NCBI RefSeq assembly: GCF_013385635.1
Contig: NZ_JACAPR010000008.1
Span: 270,323 to 334,322, forward strand
From: Pseudomonas gingeri
Lineage (GTDB): Bacteria; Pseudomonadota; Gammaproteobacteria; Pseudomonadales; Pseudomonadaceae
DNA length: 64,000 bases
Direction: 5' to 3'
Position 1 is the stretch's first letter. Each line of letters starts with the position of its first letter. The notes under the pieces are model-generated. The model saw only the letters and a program-made list of their open reading frames with translations, made no database searches and had not been told where the DNA came from. The position numbers and the translations under genes are program-made. Below, piece after piece: positions 25,994-34,014 of the stretch.

Positions 25994-26770
25994 TTAGCTC
26001 CAGTAGGCCAAAGGCTGGTGTTCGCCGTAGTAACCGATAAAGACGCCGAGGGTGACGCGGGTGCTGGTGGCCGAAGGGCGCACCGCATGGATCAGTCGCG
26101 GGTTGAGCAGGATCAGGTCGCCGGGTTCGGGCTTGATCACGAAGTCCGGCGGCGGCAACAGGTGGCGCTCGATGCCATAGGCCCGTTCGCCACGCAGGCG
26201 CTGGTACTCCTGCTCATCGGGTTCGATGCCCCAGATCTCCAGTTCACCGCCGTCGTCGGGGATCTGCAGGTAGATATTGGTCGAGAGCTGGCTCAGCAAC
26301 TGCCGGCCATGACCGGACGGGGTGTTGCGCTCCAGGTCGTCGGTGTGGGGCGTGAGGTCGACGCCGCTGCCCTGGAAACGGGCGATCCCGACAAAGCACT
26401 TCTGCCCTTGCACCTGCAAGAGATGCGCGCCGCTCGGCCAGACCTCGTCCAGCAGCAGGCGCAGTTCGTCGATGGGCGAGGCCAGCGGGCGGAACAGGTT
26501 GCGGATCCTGCGGATATTCGGCAACGCCAGCGCGTGGTACTCGGCGCGGCTCTGTTCATCCTGGATCTCGATGTAGGCCTTGCCGACCCGGACGAACTCG
26601 CGCTGCTCGCTGAACGCACTCCTGAGGTCCTCCTGATAAAGCTTGTCGCGGGCCAGTTGCAAGGTGTCCGGCGGGCAGAAGCCCTTGAGCTGGACCCCGT
26701 AGGAACGTTTCTCCACGACATCGAGGATATGTCGTGCTTCAAGCTGATCGGCAGTGGTCACGGTAAACAT
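25994..26770 (-). CDS. 2-oxoglutarate/Fe(II)-dependent oxygenase
   Basis: A 258-residue jelly-roll oxygenase. The iron facial triad is H142, D144 (LTPHTDD) and H228 (NPRLIHAV), with R238 (STRVTLG) for the 2-oxoglutarate carboxylate. Such enzymes hydroxylate, desaturate or cyclise with O2 and 2-oxoglutarate. Lying 4 bp upstream of the cyclodipeptide synthase gene, it is the obvious candidate for tailoring the diketopiperazine, as the five dioxygenases do in bicyclomycin biosynthesis. It starts 10 bp after the upstream binding-protein gene, so the operon is longer than these two genes. Confidence 0.9.
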   Translation of the reverse strand: MFTVTTADQLEARHILDVVEKRSYGVQLKGFCPPDTLQLARDKLYQEDLRSAFSEQREFVRVGKAYIEIQDEQSRAEYHALALPNIRRIRNLFRPLASPIDELRLLLDEVWPSGAHLLQVQGQKCFVGIARFQGSGVDLTPHTDDLERNTPSGHGRQLLSQLSTNIYLQIPDDGGELEIWGIEPDEQEYQRLRGERAYGIERHLLPPPDFVIKPEPGDLILLNPRLIHAVRPSATSTRVTLGVFIGYYGEHQPLAYWS

Positions 26771-26780
26771 GAAAACTCCT

Positions 26781-27839
26781 TCAATTCCCTGAAAGTGATG
26801 GACTGTGCACAGCAGTGTTGAAGCGTTGATCGAAATGCTCGTCGGCCTTGAATACGGCCTGGATGACGCCCTCTTCCCGATACAGGTCGGCGGTGTGTTG
26901 CACGTCGTCGATCACCGCCGGCCCGACATCGATGCGATGGGCCAGGGCGAAGCGGTTGGAACGTTCGTGGATTTCCAGCGGCAGGCCGCTGTAGCCGGCC
27001 TGGATCGCGGAAAAGGCTGCTTGGTGGGCGTTGGCCCAGTCGTAGGCCCGGGCCAGGCGCCGCAGGAAGTCGTCGATCTGCGCCGGCTTGTCGCGGATCG
27101 CCGTGTCGTTGGCCACCAGCAACATATGCCCGGCGAACAGCCCGGCACCGCTGACCAGCACCCGCGTGCCACCCTCCAGCTGGACCATGCTGGTGTACGG
27201 GTCCCAGGTCGACCAGGCATCGGCATCGCCGTTGGCCAGCAGGGTTCGCGACTCGCCCGGGGCGAGGAAGATGAACTGCGCATCGTGCCCGTGCAGCCCC
27301 ACTGAACGCAGTGCCGCCAGGGCCAGGAAATGACCGATGGAACCGCGGGTGGTGGTGATGCGCCGGCCCTTGAGATCGGCGGCCTGCTTGAGCGGTGAAT
27401 CGTCCTTGACCACGATGGCCACGGCGGTCGGGGTGACATTGACCTTGATCACCCCGACGGTTTTCAGCGGCGCACCGGCGGCCGCGGCAAACACAAAGGG
27501 CGCGTCGCCCAGGCTGCCGATGTCCACCGCGCCGGCCGCGAGGGCTTCGGCGGTGGGCGCGGCGGCGGCGAACGAGGCAAACTCGATCGGGTACGGCAGG
27601 TTGTCCAGCTCACCGGCGGCCTGCAGGAGGATCTTCAGCGACTGCTTCTGGCTGGAGACCCGCAACGGCTCGGCGGCCTGGGCACTTATGCACAGCAACA
27701 ACACCAGAAAAACACCGCACCGCTGTAGGAGCCGGCTTGCCGGCGATGACAACCGTTCAGGCGATGCAGGACTCACCGGCCTCATCGCCGGCAAGCCGGC
27801 TCCCACACGGACAGGGGTGACATCGATGTGCAGGTTCAT
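26781..27839 (-). CDS. ABC sulfonate/taurine-type binding protein
   Basis: A 352-codon frame for a SsuA/TauA-like periplasmic binding protein; the mature part begins AEPLRVSSQKQ and contains GAVDIGSLGDAPFVFAAAAGAP and TRGSIGHFLALAAL. The N-terminus is odd: between the ATG, which directly follows the TonB-receptor stop, and the hydrophobic core CGVFLVLLLCISAQA lies an 82-bp REPIN read in frame. The translated REPIN gives an Arg-containing n-region, so a signal peptide ending AQA may still work. No downstream start has a good ribosome site. No partner permease is adjacent. It is part of the operon leading to the oxygenase and cyclodipeptide synthase. Confidence 0.82.
   Translation of the reverse strand: MNLHIDVTPVRVGAGLPAMRPVSPASPERLSSPASRLLQRCGVFLVLLLCISAQAAEPLRVSSQKQSLKILLQAAGELDNLPYPIEFASFAAAAPTAEALAAGAVDIGSLGDAPFVFAAAAGAPLKTVGVIKVNVTPTAVAIVVKDDSPLKQAADLKGRRITTTRGSIGHFLALAALRSVGLHGHDAQFIFLAPGESRTLLANGDADAWSTWDPYTSMVQLEGGTRVLVSGAGLFAGHMLLVANDTAIRDKPAQIDDFLRRLARAYDWANAHQAAFSAIQAGYSGLPLEIHERSNRFALAHRIDVGPAVIDDVQHTADLYREEGVIQAVFKADEHFDQRFNTAVHSPSLSGN
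27725..27806. repeat. REPIN inside the binding-protein signal region
   Basis: An 82-bp REPIN of the GGAGCCGGCTTGCCGGCGAT class, the same class and length as the units beside the RAYT. It lies within the open frame of the binding-protein gene, upstream of its hydrophobic signal core. Confidence 0.92.
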
Positions 27840-27842
27840 CAC

Positions 27843-30305
27843 TCAAAACGCCAGGCTGATGCGGCTGTAGTAGTACCCGCCACCCAGTCCGTACGGCGAG
27901 AACATGCCGTACTCATAGGTGCCGGCCCAGGCCTTGAGGCCGATCTTGTCCGGGTACACGTCGAACAGGTTGTTCGCCCCCACCGCCACCGTCAGGTTCT
28001 GGGTGACGTCATAGGCCACATCCAGGTCGGTGATCCACTTGGCACTGTAGGTACGGTCGTCGGCCGGGTTGTTGGCGCCCTCGGTGTATTCGCCGAAACG
28101 GGTGAACTGCAGATTGGTGGTCCAGTCGCCGATCTTGTAGTTGCCGGACAGGATCCATTTGTCCTTGGGCGTGGCCTTGGTCAGGTCCAGTTGCTGCTGG
28201 CGGTCGAACAGCACGTACTGCGAGCCGAGACTGGCCAGCGCCGCCGGGGTGTCGGCGAGGCTGCGGATGGTGGTCTTGTTGCGGTTGTAGGCCACGCTCC
28301 ATTTCGCCGAGCCGTATTCGCCGAAGGACTGGCTGTAGTCCGCCACCAGGTCGACGCCCTTGGTCCGGGTGTCGGCGGCATTGGCGTAGTACTGCCCGGC
28401 CAGGTTCGGCGACAGGCCGTTGTTGACCAGGATCTGCGACACCGCCGGGCCCTTGAGGATGCCGGTCTGGAGGATCCGCTTGTCGATATCGATCAGGTAG
28501 AAATCCGCCGTCAGCCGCAACCGCTCCGCCGGTTCGGCGGTAAAGCCGAGGCTGTAGTTGCGCGAGGTTTCCGGTTCCAGGTCCTTGGCGCCCAGGGCTC
28601 GCCCCTCGGGCGAATCCGGACGCATCTGCTTGGTCCGCACGTTGGTGGTCGTGCCGCTGGAAAACTGGGTGACGGTGCTGGTGGTGGAGAACACGCTCTG
28701 GGCCAGGGACGGCGCCCGGAAGCCGTTGCTGACCGCTGCCCGCACCGCATAGCCGGGGAGGAACTCATAACGGGTGGTGAGCTTGCCGCTGGCCGTCTCG
28801 CCCACGCCCAGGTTGTATTTCTCATAACGCGCCGCCGCGCCCACGTACCACTTGGGCGTGACATTCAGGCCCAGGTCGACATAGGCCGCATCGCTGTGGC
28901 GCTGCAATGAATAGGCGTCTTCCGGTGTGGTGCCGTTGACCGAAAACAGCCCCGGGTCCGGCACCTTGCCGGCAAACGGCCCGGTGGTCGGCACATAGCT
29001 GCCGAAGTTGTAGGAGTTCGGCTCACCGGCTTCCAGGGCGTACTTCTCCCAGCGGTGCTCGACACCGAACGAGGTTTCCAGCGGGCTGCTCCAACCGATA
29101 TCCAGGGCCCGGCTGAAATCCAGGTTGGTGGTCCACTGGTCGAAGATCAGGTTGCCCAGGTGGAAGTCATGCTGACCGTAGGGACCGTTGGAAATATTCA
29201 GGTTGTTGGCTGTGTCGAGAACCGCGCGGTCCTTGCCATAGGTGCTGCTCAGGTCCCAGTCCCAGTTACCGACCAGGCCCTTGGCACCACCGGCGAACTG
29301 GAAGTCCACCTCGTGGATCTCGCGCCGGGCCTGGCCGCCATTGGGGTACGGCGCATCGGGAACGCCCGCCAGGCTGGTGATATCGGTGGGCTTGCGATGG
29401 CCCAGGTCCTTGTTGCTGTTGCGGTAGCTGAGGGTGGAAAACGAATACAGCTTGAGGTCGTCCTGCAGCGGCAGTTCCAGGTTGTAGGCCAGGCTGCTGG
29501 TGCGGTCGCGGCCCAGGCCGTACTCCCCCCCCCAGCCATGCCGGTTGCTTTCGCGGGGATCGGGCGAGCCGTCCGGTTGGTTGAAATACAACTGGCCGCT
29601 GGCCGCGGCCGCCCGTTCGTAAGGCTCCTGGACCTTGCCGTCGAAGGAGAGGTTGAAAAAGCCGCCGCTCTCTCCCAGCTTCGAACCCCAGTTGGCCGCT
29701 TCGTGTCCGGTGGTGCCGTCGCCGTCATAGTATTGGCCCAGGCTGGTATCGGAGGTCAGGCCCTCGGCATTGCGCTTGAGGATGATATTGATCACCCCGG
29801 CAATCGCGTCCGAGCCGTACTGCGCCGCCGCCCCGTCGCGCAGCACCTCGATACGCTCGATGGAAGCCGTGGGAATCAGGTCAAGGTCCACCGGCACCGA
29901 GGCGTTGCCGACCCGCGCGCCGTTGTTGATCAACGCCGAATTGTGGCGGCGCTTGCCGTTGACCAGGATCAGCACCTGATCGCCACCGAGGCCGCGCATG
30001 CTCACACCACGGACCAGGAACGCGGTGCCGCCGCCGTTGATGGTCGGTACGTTGAACGACGGCAACAGGCGACCGAGCATTTCCTTCAGGCCGTTCTGGC
30101 CAATGGTGCGCAACTGCTCGCTGCTGATCACATCGATCGGGGCCGGGCTGTCGGTGACCGTGCGTTGCTGGCTGCCGCGCACACCGGTGACCACCACGGT
30201 ACCGAGGGTCTCGTCGGCGGCGAACAGCGCCTGGGACGTGGCGAGGCTGAGCAGGGCGGCACTGAACGGGGCCGCGAGCCGGGTATTGCCAAAAGTAGAA
30301 GCCAT
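27843..30305 (-). CDS. TonB-dependent outer-membrane receptor
   Basis: An 820-residue TonB receptor. A signal peptide ends near LFAAD, followed by a TonB-box-like GTVVVTG, a plug domain (about 40-170, with SSEQLRTIGQNGLKEML and GMRGLGGDQVLILVNGKRRHNS-like text), a 22-strand barrel and the usual C-terminal aromatic residue (ISLAF). It has no N-terminal signalling domain, so it does not use an ECF sigma system. The ligand is unknown; its neighbours, a sulfonate-type binding protein, amine oxidase and RidA, suggest an organic nitrogen or sulfur compound rather than a siderophore. ATG at 30305 begins the signal peptide. Confidence 0.92.
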   Translation of the reverse strand: MASTFGNTRLAAPFSAALLSLATSQALFAADETLGTVVVTGVRGSQQRTVTDSPAPIDVISSEQLRTIGQNGLKEMLGRLLPSFNVPTINGGGTAFLVRGVSMRGLGGDQVLILVNGKRRHNSALINNGARVGNASVPVDLDLIPTASIERIEVLRDGAAAQYGSDAIAGVINIILKRNAEGLTSDTSLGQYYDGDGTTGHEAANWGSKLGESGGFFNLSFDGKVQEPYERAAAASGQLYFNQPDGSPDPRESNRHGWGGEYGLGRDRTSSLAYNLELPLQDDLKLYSFSTLSYRNSNKDLGHRKPTDITSLAGVPDAPYPNGGQARREIHEVDFQFAGGAKGLVGNWDWDLSSTYGKDRAVLDTANNLNISNGPYGQHDFHLGNLIFDQWTTNLDFSRALDIGWSSPLETSFGVEHRWEKYALEAGEPNSYNFGSYVPTTGPFAGKVPDPGLFSVNGTTPEDAYSLQRHSDAAYVDLGLNVTPKWYVGAAARYEKYNLGVGETASGKLTTRYEFLPGYAVRAAVSNGFRAPSLAQSVFSTTSTVTQFSSGTTTNVRTKQMRPDSPEGRALGAKDLEPETSRNYSLGFTAEPAERLRLTADFYLIDIDKRILQTGILKGPAVSQILVNNGLSPNLAGQYYANAADTRTKGVDLVADYSQSFGEYGSAKWSVAYNRNKTTIRSLADTPAALASLGSQYVLFDRQQQLDLTKATPKDKWILSGNYKIGDWTTNLQFTRFGEYTEGANNPADDRTYSAKWITDLDVAYDVTQNLTVAVGANNLFDVYPDKIGLKAWAGTYEYGMFSPYGLGGGYYYSRISLAF

Positions 30306-30333
30306 GACTCGAATATCCTTCCTGTGGACCGGC

Positions 30334-30831
30334 TCAACGCGCCTTGGCGGCAACGGTTTCGACTTCGATCAGGGCGCCGGGCAACACCAGTCCGGCCACC
30401 TGCACCGTGGTGCGGGCCGGCTTCAGCGGTTGCTTTTCCGTGCCGAAGAACTCCCGGAAGGCGGTCTGCAGGCCGTCGAAATCCAGCTTGCCGCCCAGCG
30501 CCGGATCGCCCACCAGGTAGATGCGCAACTGCACCACATCGCCCAGGCCGAGCCCCTGGCCGGCGAGGATCGTCTCAACCTTGCGCAGCACCGCCCGGGC
30601 CTGGGTCTCGGTGTTGCCGACGGCATGCACCTGGTCCTTGGCGGCCTTGGGGTCGACGGGATCGGGCAGCAACCCGGAGAGGTAGGTGACCTCGGCATTG
30701 GCCGGCAGGGTCACCGATTGCAGGATCGGCGAATTGGGATAGGTCGACGGCACTCGCTGGATCGAGGCGGCCTGGGCGCTGCTCGCGGCGAAAAGGATCC
30801 CCAACCCCAACAGGGTTTTCTTGAAAAACAT
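30334..30831 (-). CDS. Exported RidA-family imine/enamine deaminase
   Basis: A 165-residue RidA/YjgF-family protein with a cleavable signal peptide (SSAQA before ASIQRV). RidA proteins hydrolyse reactive imines or enamines; the active-site Arg and Glu are in ARTTVQV and IEVETVA. Most RidA proteins are cytoplasmic, so the exported form is notable. It lies 88 bp after a Tat-exported amine oxidase, an enzyme type that produces imines, so the two probably act in sequence in the periplasm. The TonB receptor gene follows 28 bp downstream. Confidence 0.92.
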   Translation of the reverse strand: MFFKKTLLGLGILFAASSAQAASIQRVPSTYPNSPILQSVTLPANAEVTYLSGLLPDPVDPKAAKDQVHAVGNTETQARAVLRKVETILAGQGLGLGDVVQLRIYLVGDPALGGKLDFDGLQTAFREFFGTEKQPLKPARTTVQVAGLVLPGALIEVETVAAKAR

Positions 30832-30919
30832 ACGGACACTCCAAGGTTTTTTTATGCCGGCCTCGGATGTCCGCTACCCGGCAAATCGATGTGGCTGTTT
30901 TAGTGAGAGCGCGGCTTTT

Positions 30920-32497
30920 TCAGGCCGTTTGCTTGATGGGCGAGCGTTGGGCCCGCTCGAAGAGATGGCGGACCACACGCCGTGCCGCGCCGGCGGCGGC
31001 TTCCTGCCAGATACCGACCCCGCTGTGGGCCAGGCCGTCGCTGGTCAGGTAGACCCGGCCCTGGGCCTGGTTGAGCAGGCTGTAGTCCGGATCGGCCACT
31101 TCATGGTTGATCCACGGGCCGAGGTTGTAGGGAATCTTCGCCCAGGCAATCGCCAGCGGCTTGCGCAGTTCATGGCCGTGGCCGGGGTGCAGCAACTCCA
31201 CCGCCTGGCGTGACAGGGCAATCTGTTCGTCCAGGCTTTTCTCGCCGAAGCGGCGGGCGGTTTCGCCGTTGTTGTAGGCCGCCACCAACACGCCTTCGGC
31301 CTGGTTGAAACCGCCGCTGGGGTACCACAGGCCGGAGGCCTCCTGGTTGATGAAGGACAGTCCGCCGTAGATCTGGTAATCGCTTTCCCAGAAGCGCCGA
31401 GACTGCCAGGCGACCTTGTTGGCATAGCCGAACTGCACTGCGGCAATCGCCTGCCGCACCGGCTGGGTGAGGTTGTTCTCGACCTTGGCCAGCAACGGCA
31501 GCGGCAAGGCGCTGATCACATAGTCGGCGCGCAACGAGTGGCTGTGGCCGCTGCGCCGGTCGAGGTAACCGACCTCGACAAAATCCGCCTGGTTGTCAAT
31601 CGAACGCACCTCGACACCCAGGCGCAACTCCGCCTTCAGGTGCCGCTCGAACGCCTTGGGGATCCGGTCCATGCCGCCCACCGGCTGGAACATGGTCGGG
31701 GAAAACTCCGGGTATTCGTCGATCATCAGCGCCGTGGTCAACGCCGGGTTGAGCAGGGTCTGCAACGGCAAGGGGTCGCGCTTCTGCGCCAATTGATCGC
31801 CCGCTCCCGGCCAGACCTTGTAGCCGGAGCGCGCCGAGCCGAGGTATTCGAGCTTGTCCGAGAGGTCGCCCCAGGTCTTGAGGAAACTCAGCAGGTTGCT
31901 GCGGTCCGCCGGGCTGAGTTCCTGATCGAGGGCGTGACGATTGACCGCCTTGGCCAGCAGCTCGGAAAAGTGCCCGCGGCTGTCGTTGACCGCCTGGCGG
32001 ATCTGAATGGTCGGCGCGTTCAGGTCGGGGCGCACCAGGGCATTGCGGCTGGTATTGACCAGCACTTCCAGCTCGACCCCCAGCTCGCGGCAGTAGCCGA
32101 GCATCAGTTGATGGTGGCTGGGCAGGCGGCCGGGGCCGGCATTGAGGTAGAAGCCTTTGTCGAAGTCGGCAACCTGCACGCTGCCATCGGTGTACTCGAC
32201 ACGATCGCCGTGGCGCACGGTCCAGTTGCGTCCGCCGACGCGTTCACGGGCTTCGAGCAGGGTTACCTTGAACCCGGCCTTCTTCAGCTCGAAAGCGCTG
32301 ACCAGGCCACCGATGCCGGCACCGATCACGATCACGCTGGCGCCCTTGCCGACGGCGGCGGTAGGCAAGGCCGCGTAGTTCTCTTCGCCGGCCGTTGCCT
32401 GTTGGTTCACACCGAACAGGCCCATCACCGCCGTTGCTGCCTGCAGGCCGCCCACGGCGGCCACACGGGCAATCAGTTGTCTTCTGGTCAACGGCAT
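30920..32497 (-). CDS. Tat-exported flavin amine oxidase
   Basis: A 525-residue FAD amine oxidase of the monoamine/L-amino-acid oxidase family. The N-terminus TRRQLIARVAAVGG is a twin-arginine signal, implying export of the folded flavoprotein. The FAD-binding GAGIGG is at 59-64, continuing into EARERVGGRNWTV. The C-terminal FAD motif is in RVYLTSDGLAHSGVGIWQEA. It should oxidise an amine to an imine with release of hydrogen peroxide. ATG at 32497 has AGGGAG 8 nt upstream. It heads the operon with RidA, TonB receptor, binding protein, oxygenase and cyclodipeptide synthase. Confidence 0.92.
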   Translation of the reverse strand: MPLTRRQLIARVAAVGGLQAATAVMGLFGVNQQATAGEENYAALPTAAVGKGASVIVIGAGIGGLVSAFELKKAGFKVTLLEARERVGGRNWTVRHGDRVEYTDGSVQVADFDKGFYLNAGPGRLPSHHQLMLGYCRELGVELEVLVNTSRNALVRPDLNAPTIQIRQAVNDSRGHFSELLAKAVNRHALDQELSPADRSNLLSFLKTWGDLSDKLEYLGSARSGYKVWPGAGDQLAQKRDPLPLQTLLNPALTTALMIDEYPEFSPTMFQPVGGMDRIPKAFERHLKAELRLGVEVRSIDNQADFVEVGYLDRRSGHSHSLRADYVISALPLPLLAKVENNLTQPVRQAIAAVQFGYANKVAWQSRRFWESDYQIYGGLSFINQEASGLWYPSGGFNQAEGVLVAAYNNGETARRFGEKSLDEQIALSRQAVELLHPGHGHELRKPLAIAWAKIPYNLGPWINHEVADPDYSLLNQAQGRVYLTSDGLAHSGVGIWQEAAAGAARRVVRHLFERAQRSPIKQTA

Positions 32498-32682
32498 GCA
32501 AGCGCTCCCTGCCTGTGTGGTGGATAGTTCATTCCGTTATAGCCCGATGAAACATTCAGTTACTTCGGTCTATGGATGCCATCCTAGAGAGCGGAACTTA
32601 ATAAGAGAAATACATTTTAGGTATATGCAAATATTACTTTGTTTCATATTTTATGACGGTGATATTGCATGAAATGCATAAC
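32498..32682 (-). promoter_or_regulatory. AT-rich promoter region of the amine-oxidase operon
   Basis: A 185-bp spacer, strikingly AT-rich at 32570-32690 compared with the neighbouring genes. It separates the dipeptidase gene from the amine-oxidase operon and must hold that operon's promoter. No clear -35/-10 pair or operator could be fixed by eye. Confidence 0.45.
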
Positions 32683-33867
32683 CTATCGATCACCGCCGGC
32701 CTGGGCCCGGCCCAGTACCCGCAACAGATTGCCGCCCCAGATATTCTCCAGGTCCCGTTCGCCATAGCCCGCCGCCAGCAGCCGCGTGGTGATCTTCGGC
32801 AACTGCGAGACATCCGCCAGCCCCTCGACCCCGCCGCCGCCGTCCCAATCGGCGCCGATGCCGACATGCTCCGGGCCGACCACCGCGAGGATATGCAACA
32901 GGTGCTTCATGTAGTCGTCGAGGGTCGCCCTCGGTTCGGGGAAGCGCGCCTCCACCTCGCGAATCCGCGCCGCCAGGTCCGCCACCTGCGCCGGTGCCAT
33001 GCTCGCGGCCAGGCGAAACTCCTTGTACAGCGGCCCGAGGGCCTTGCTGCGCTCCGGGTTGGGTCGCTGCTCGATCAGATCGCTGGGGAAGCTGTTCACC
33101 TGGATCACCCCGCCCTTGGCCGCCAGCGCCCGCAAGCGGCGATCATCGAGGTTGCGCGGATGCGCGGTGATCGCCCGGCTGCCGGAGTGGGACGCGATGA
33201 CTGGTGCCGTGGACAAGGCCAGCACCTGATCGAAGACCTGGTCGGAGGCATGGGAAACATCCAGCAGGATACCCAGGCGATTGGCCTCGGCCACCAGTTC
33301 CCTGCCCCTGGGACTCAGGCCATGCCATTGCGGCAGCGCGCTGGCCGAGTCGGCGAAGTCGTTGTTCGCCGAATGCACCAGGCCGAGCATGCGCAGGCCG
33401 AGACGCCGGTAGGTCAGCAGGCGGCCGGGATCGGCCGCCAACGGCTCGGCGTTCTCCATGCTGATAAACACCACCCGCTGGTGCCGCGCGACGATCTTCG
33501 GGACATCCTCGGCGCTCAGGGCCAGGGCGAACTGTCGCGGGTGAGCGGCGATCATGTCGCGAATCCGCGTGATCACCGCCAGGCCATGCTCGCTGGCCAG
33601 GGTCCGGCCTTCATCGGTCAGCGGCCCCTGGGGCGTGAATACCGCCCAGAAGCCACCGTCCAGGCCGCCCTCTTTCATGCGCGGCAAGTCGACCTGTGAC
33701 AGGTCGTCTTCATAACGGTGGCGCTGGGTGATATCCCAGCCCGGGCGGGCCAGTTGCATCGGTGTATCGAGGTGGCTGTCGAGGACGGTGAGACGTTGGT
33801 GCAGTGTGTCGGCGGCCTCGGCCGATGAGGCGATCAGCAAGGCCAGCGCGAGGGGTTTCCAAAGCAT
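32683..33867 (-). CDS. Periplasmic membrane dipeptidase (M19)
   Basis: A 394-residue renal-dipeptidase-like metallopeptidase. A signal peptide ends at SSAEA. Zinc ligands are visible: H32 and D34 (LDSHLDTP), Glu in FISMENAEPL, His in LLDVSHASD and His in IASHSGSR, with GIGADWDGGG near the end. These enzymes split dipeptides, including those with a D-residue or modified C-terminal residue. ATG at 33867 is preceded by GGAGG. It follows the ABC binding-protein gene on the same strand, separated by 147 bp that hold repeat copy 3. Confidence 0.92.
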   Translation of the reverse strand: MLWKPLALALLIASSAEAADTLHQRLTVLDSHLDTPMQLARPGWDITQRHRYEDDLSQVDLPRMKEGGLDGGFWAVFTPQGPLTDEGRTLASEHGLAVITRIRDMIAAHPRQFALALSAEDVPKIVARHQRVVFISMENAEPLAADPGRLLTYRRLGLRMLGLVHSANNDFADSASALPQWHGLSPRGRELVAEANRLGILLDVSHASDQVFDQVLALSTAPVIASHSGSRAITAHPRNLDDRRLRALAAKGGVIQVNSFPSDLIEQRPNPERSKALGPLYKEFRLAASMAPAQVADLAARIREVEARFPEPRATLDDYMKHLLHILAVVGPEHVGIGADWDGGGGVEGLADVSQLPKITTRLLAAGYGERDLENIWGGNLLRVLGRAQAGGDR

Positions 33868-33886
33868 TGAGTCCTCCCTGGGACTT

Positions 33887-33996
33887 GATCGTTCCCACGC
33901 ACAGCAAAGGAATGCTTCTCTAGACGTTCTGCGTCCGCTTTGCAGGTGACGCGGAGCGTCACGGGCTGCATTCCCACGCGGAGCGTGGGAACGATC
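33887..33996. repeat. Intergenic palindromic repeat, copy 3
   Basis: About 110 bp from GATCGTTCCCACGC to GCGTGGGAACGATC, same family as the copies at 23423, 25014 and 42968. It fills most of the spacer between the binding-protein and dipeptidase genes. Confidence 0.9.
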
Positions 33997-34014
33997 AGTG
34001 GATCGTTGCGGCAC

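Noticed and set aside
26781..27839. Calling the binding protein a pseudogene because of the REPIN
   Set aside because: The frame is open through the REPIN and the mature part is full length, so loss of function is not shown.
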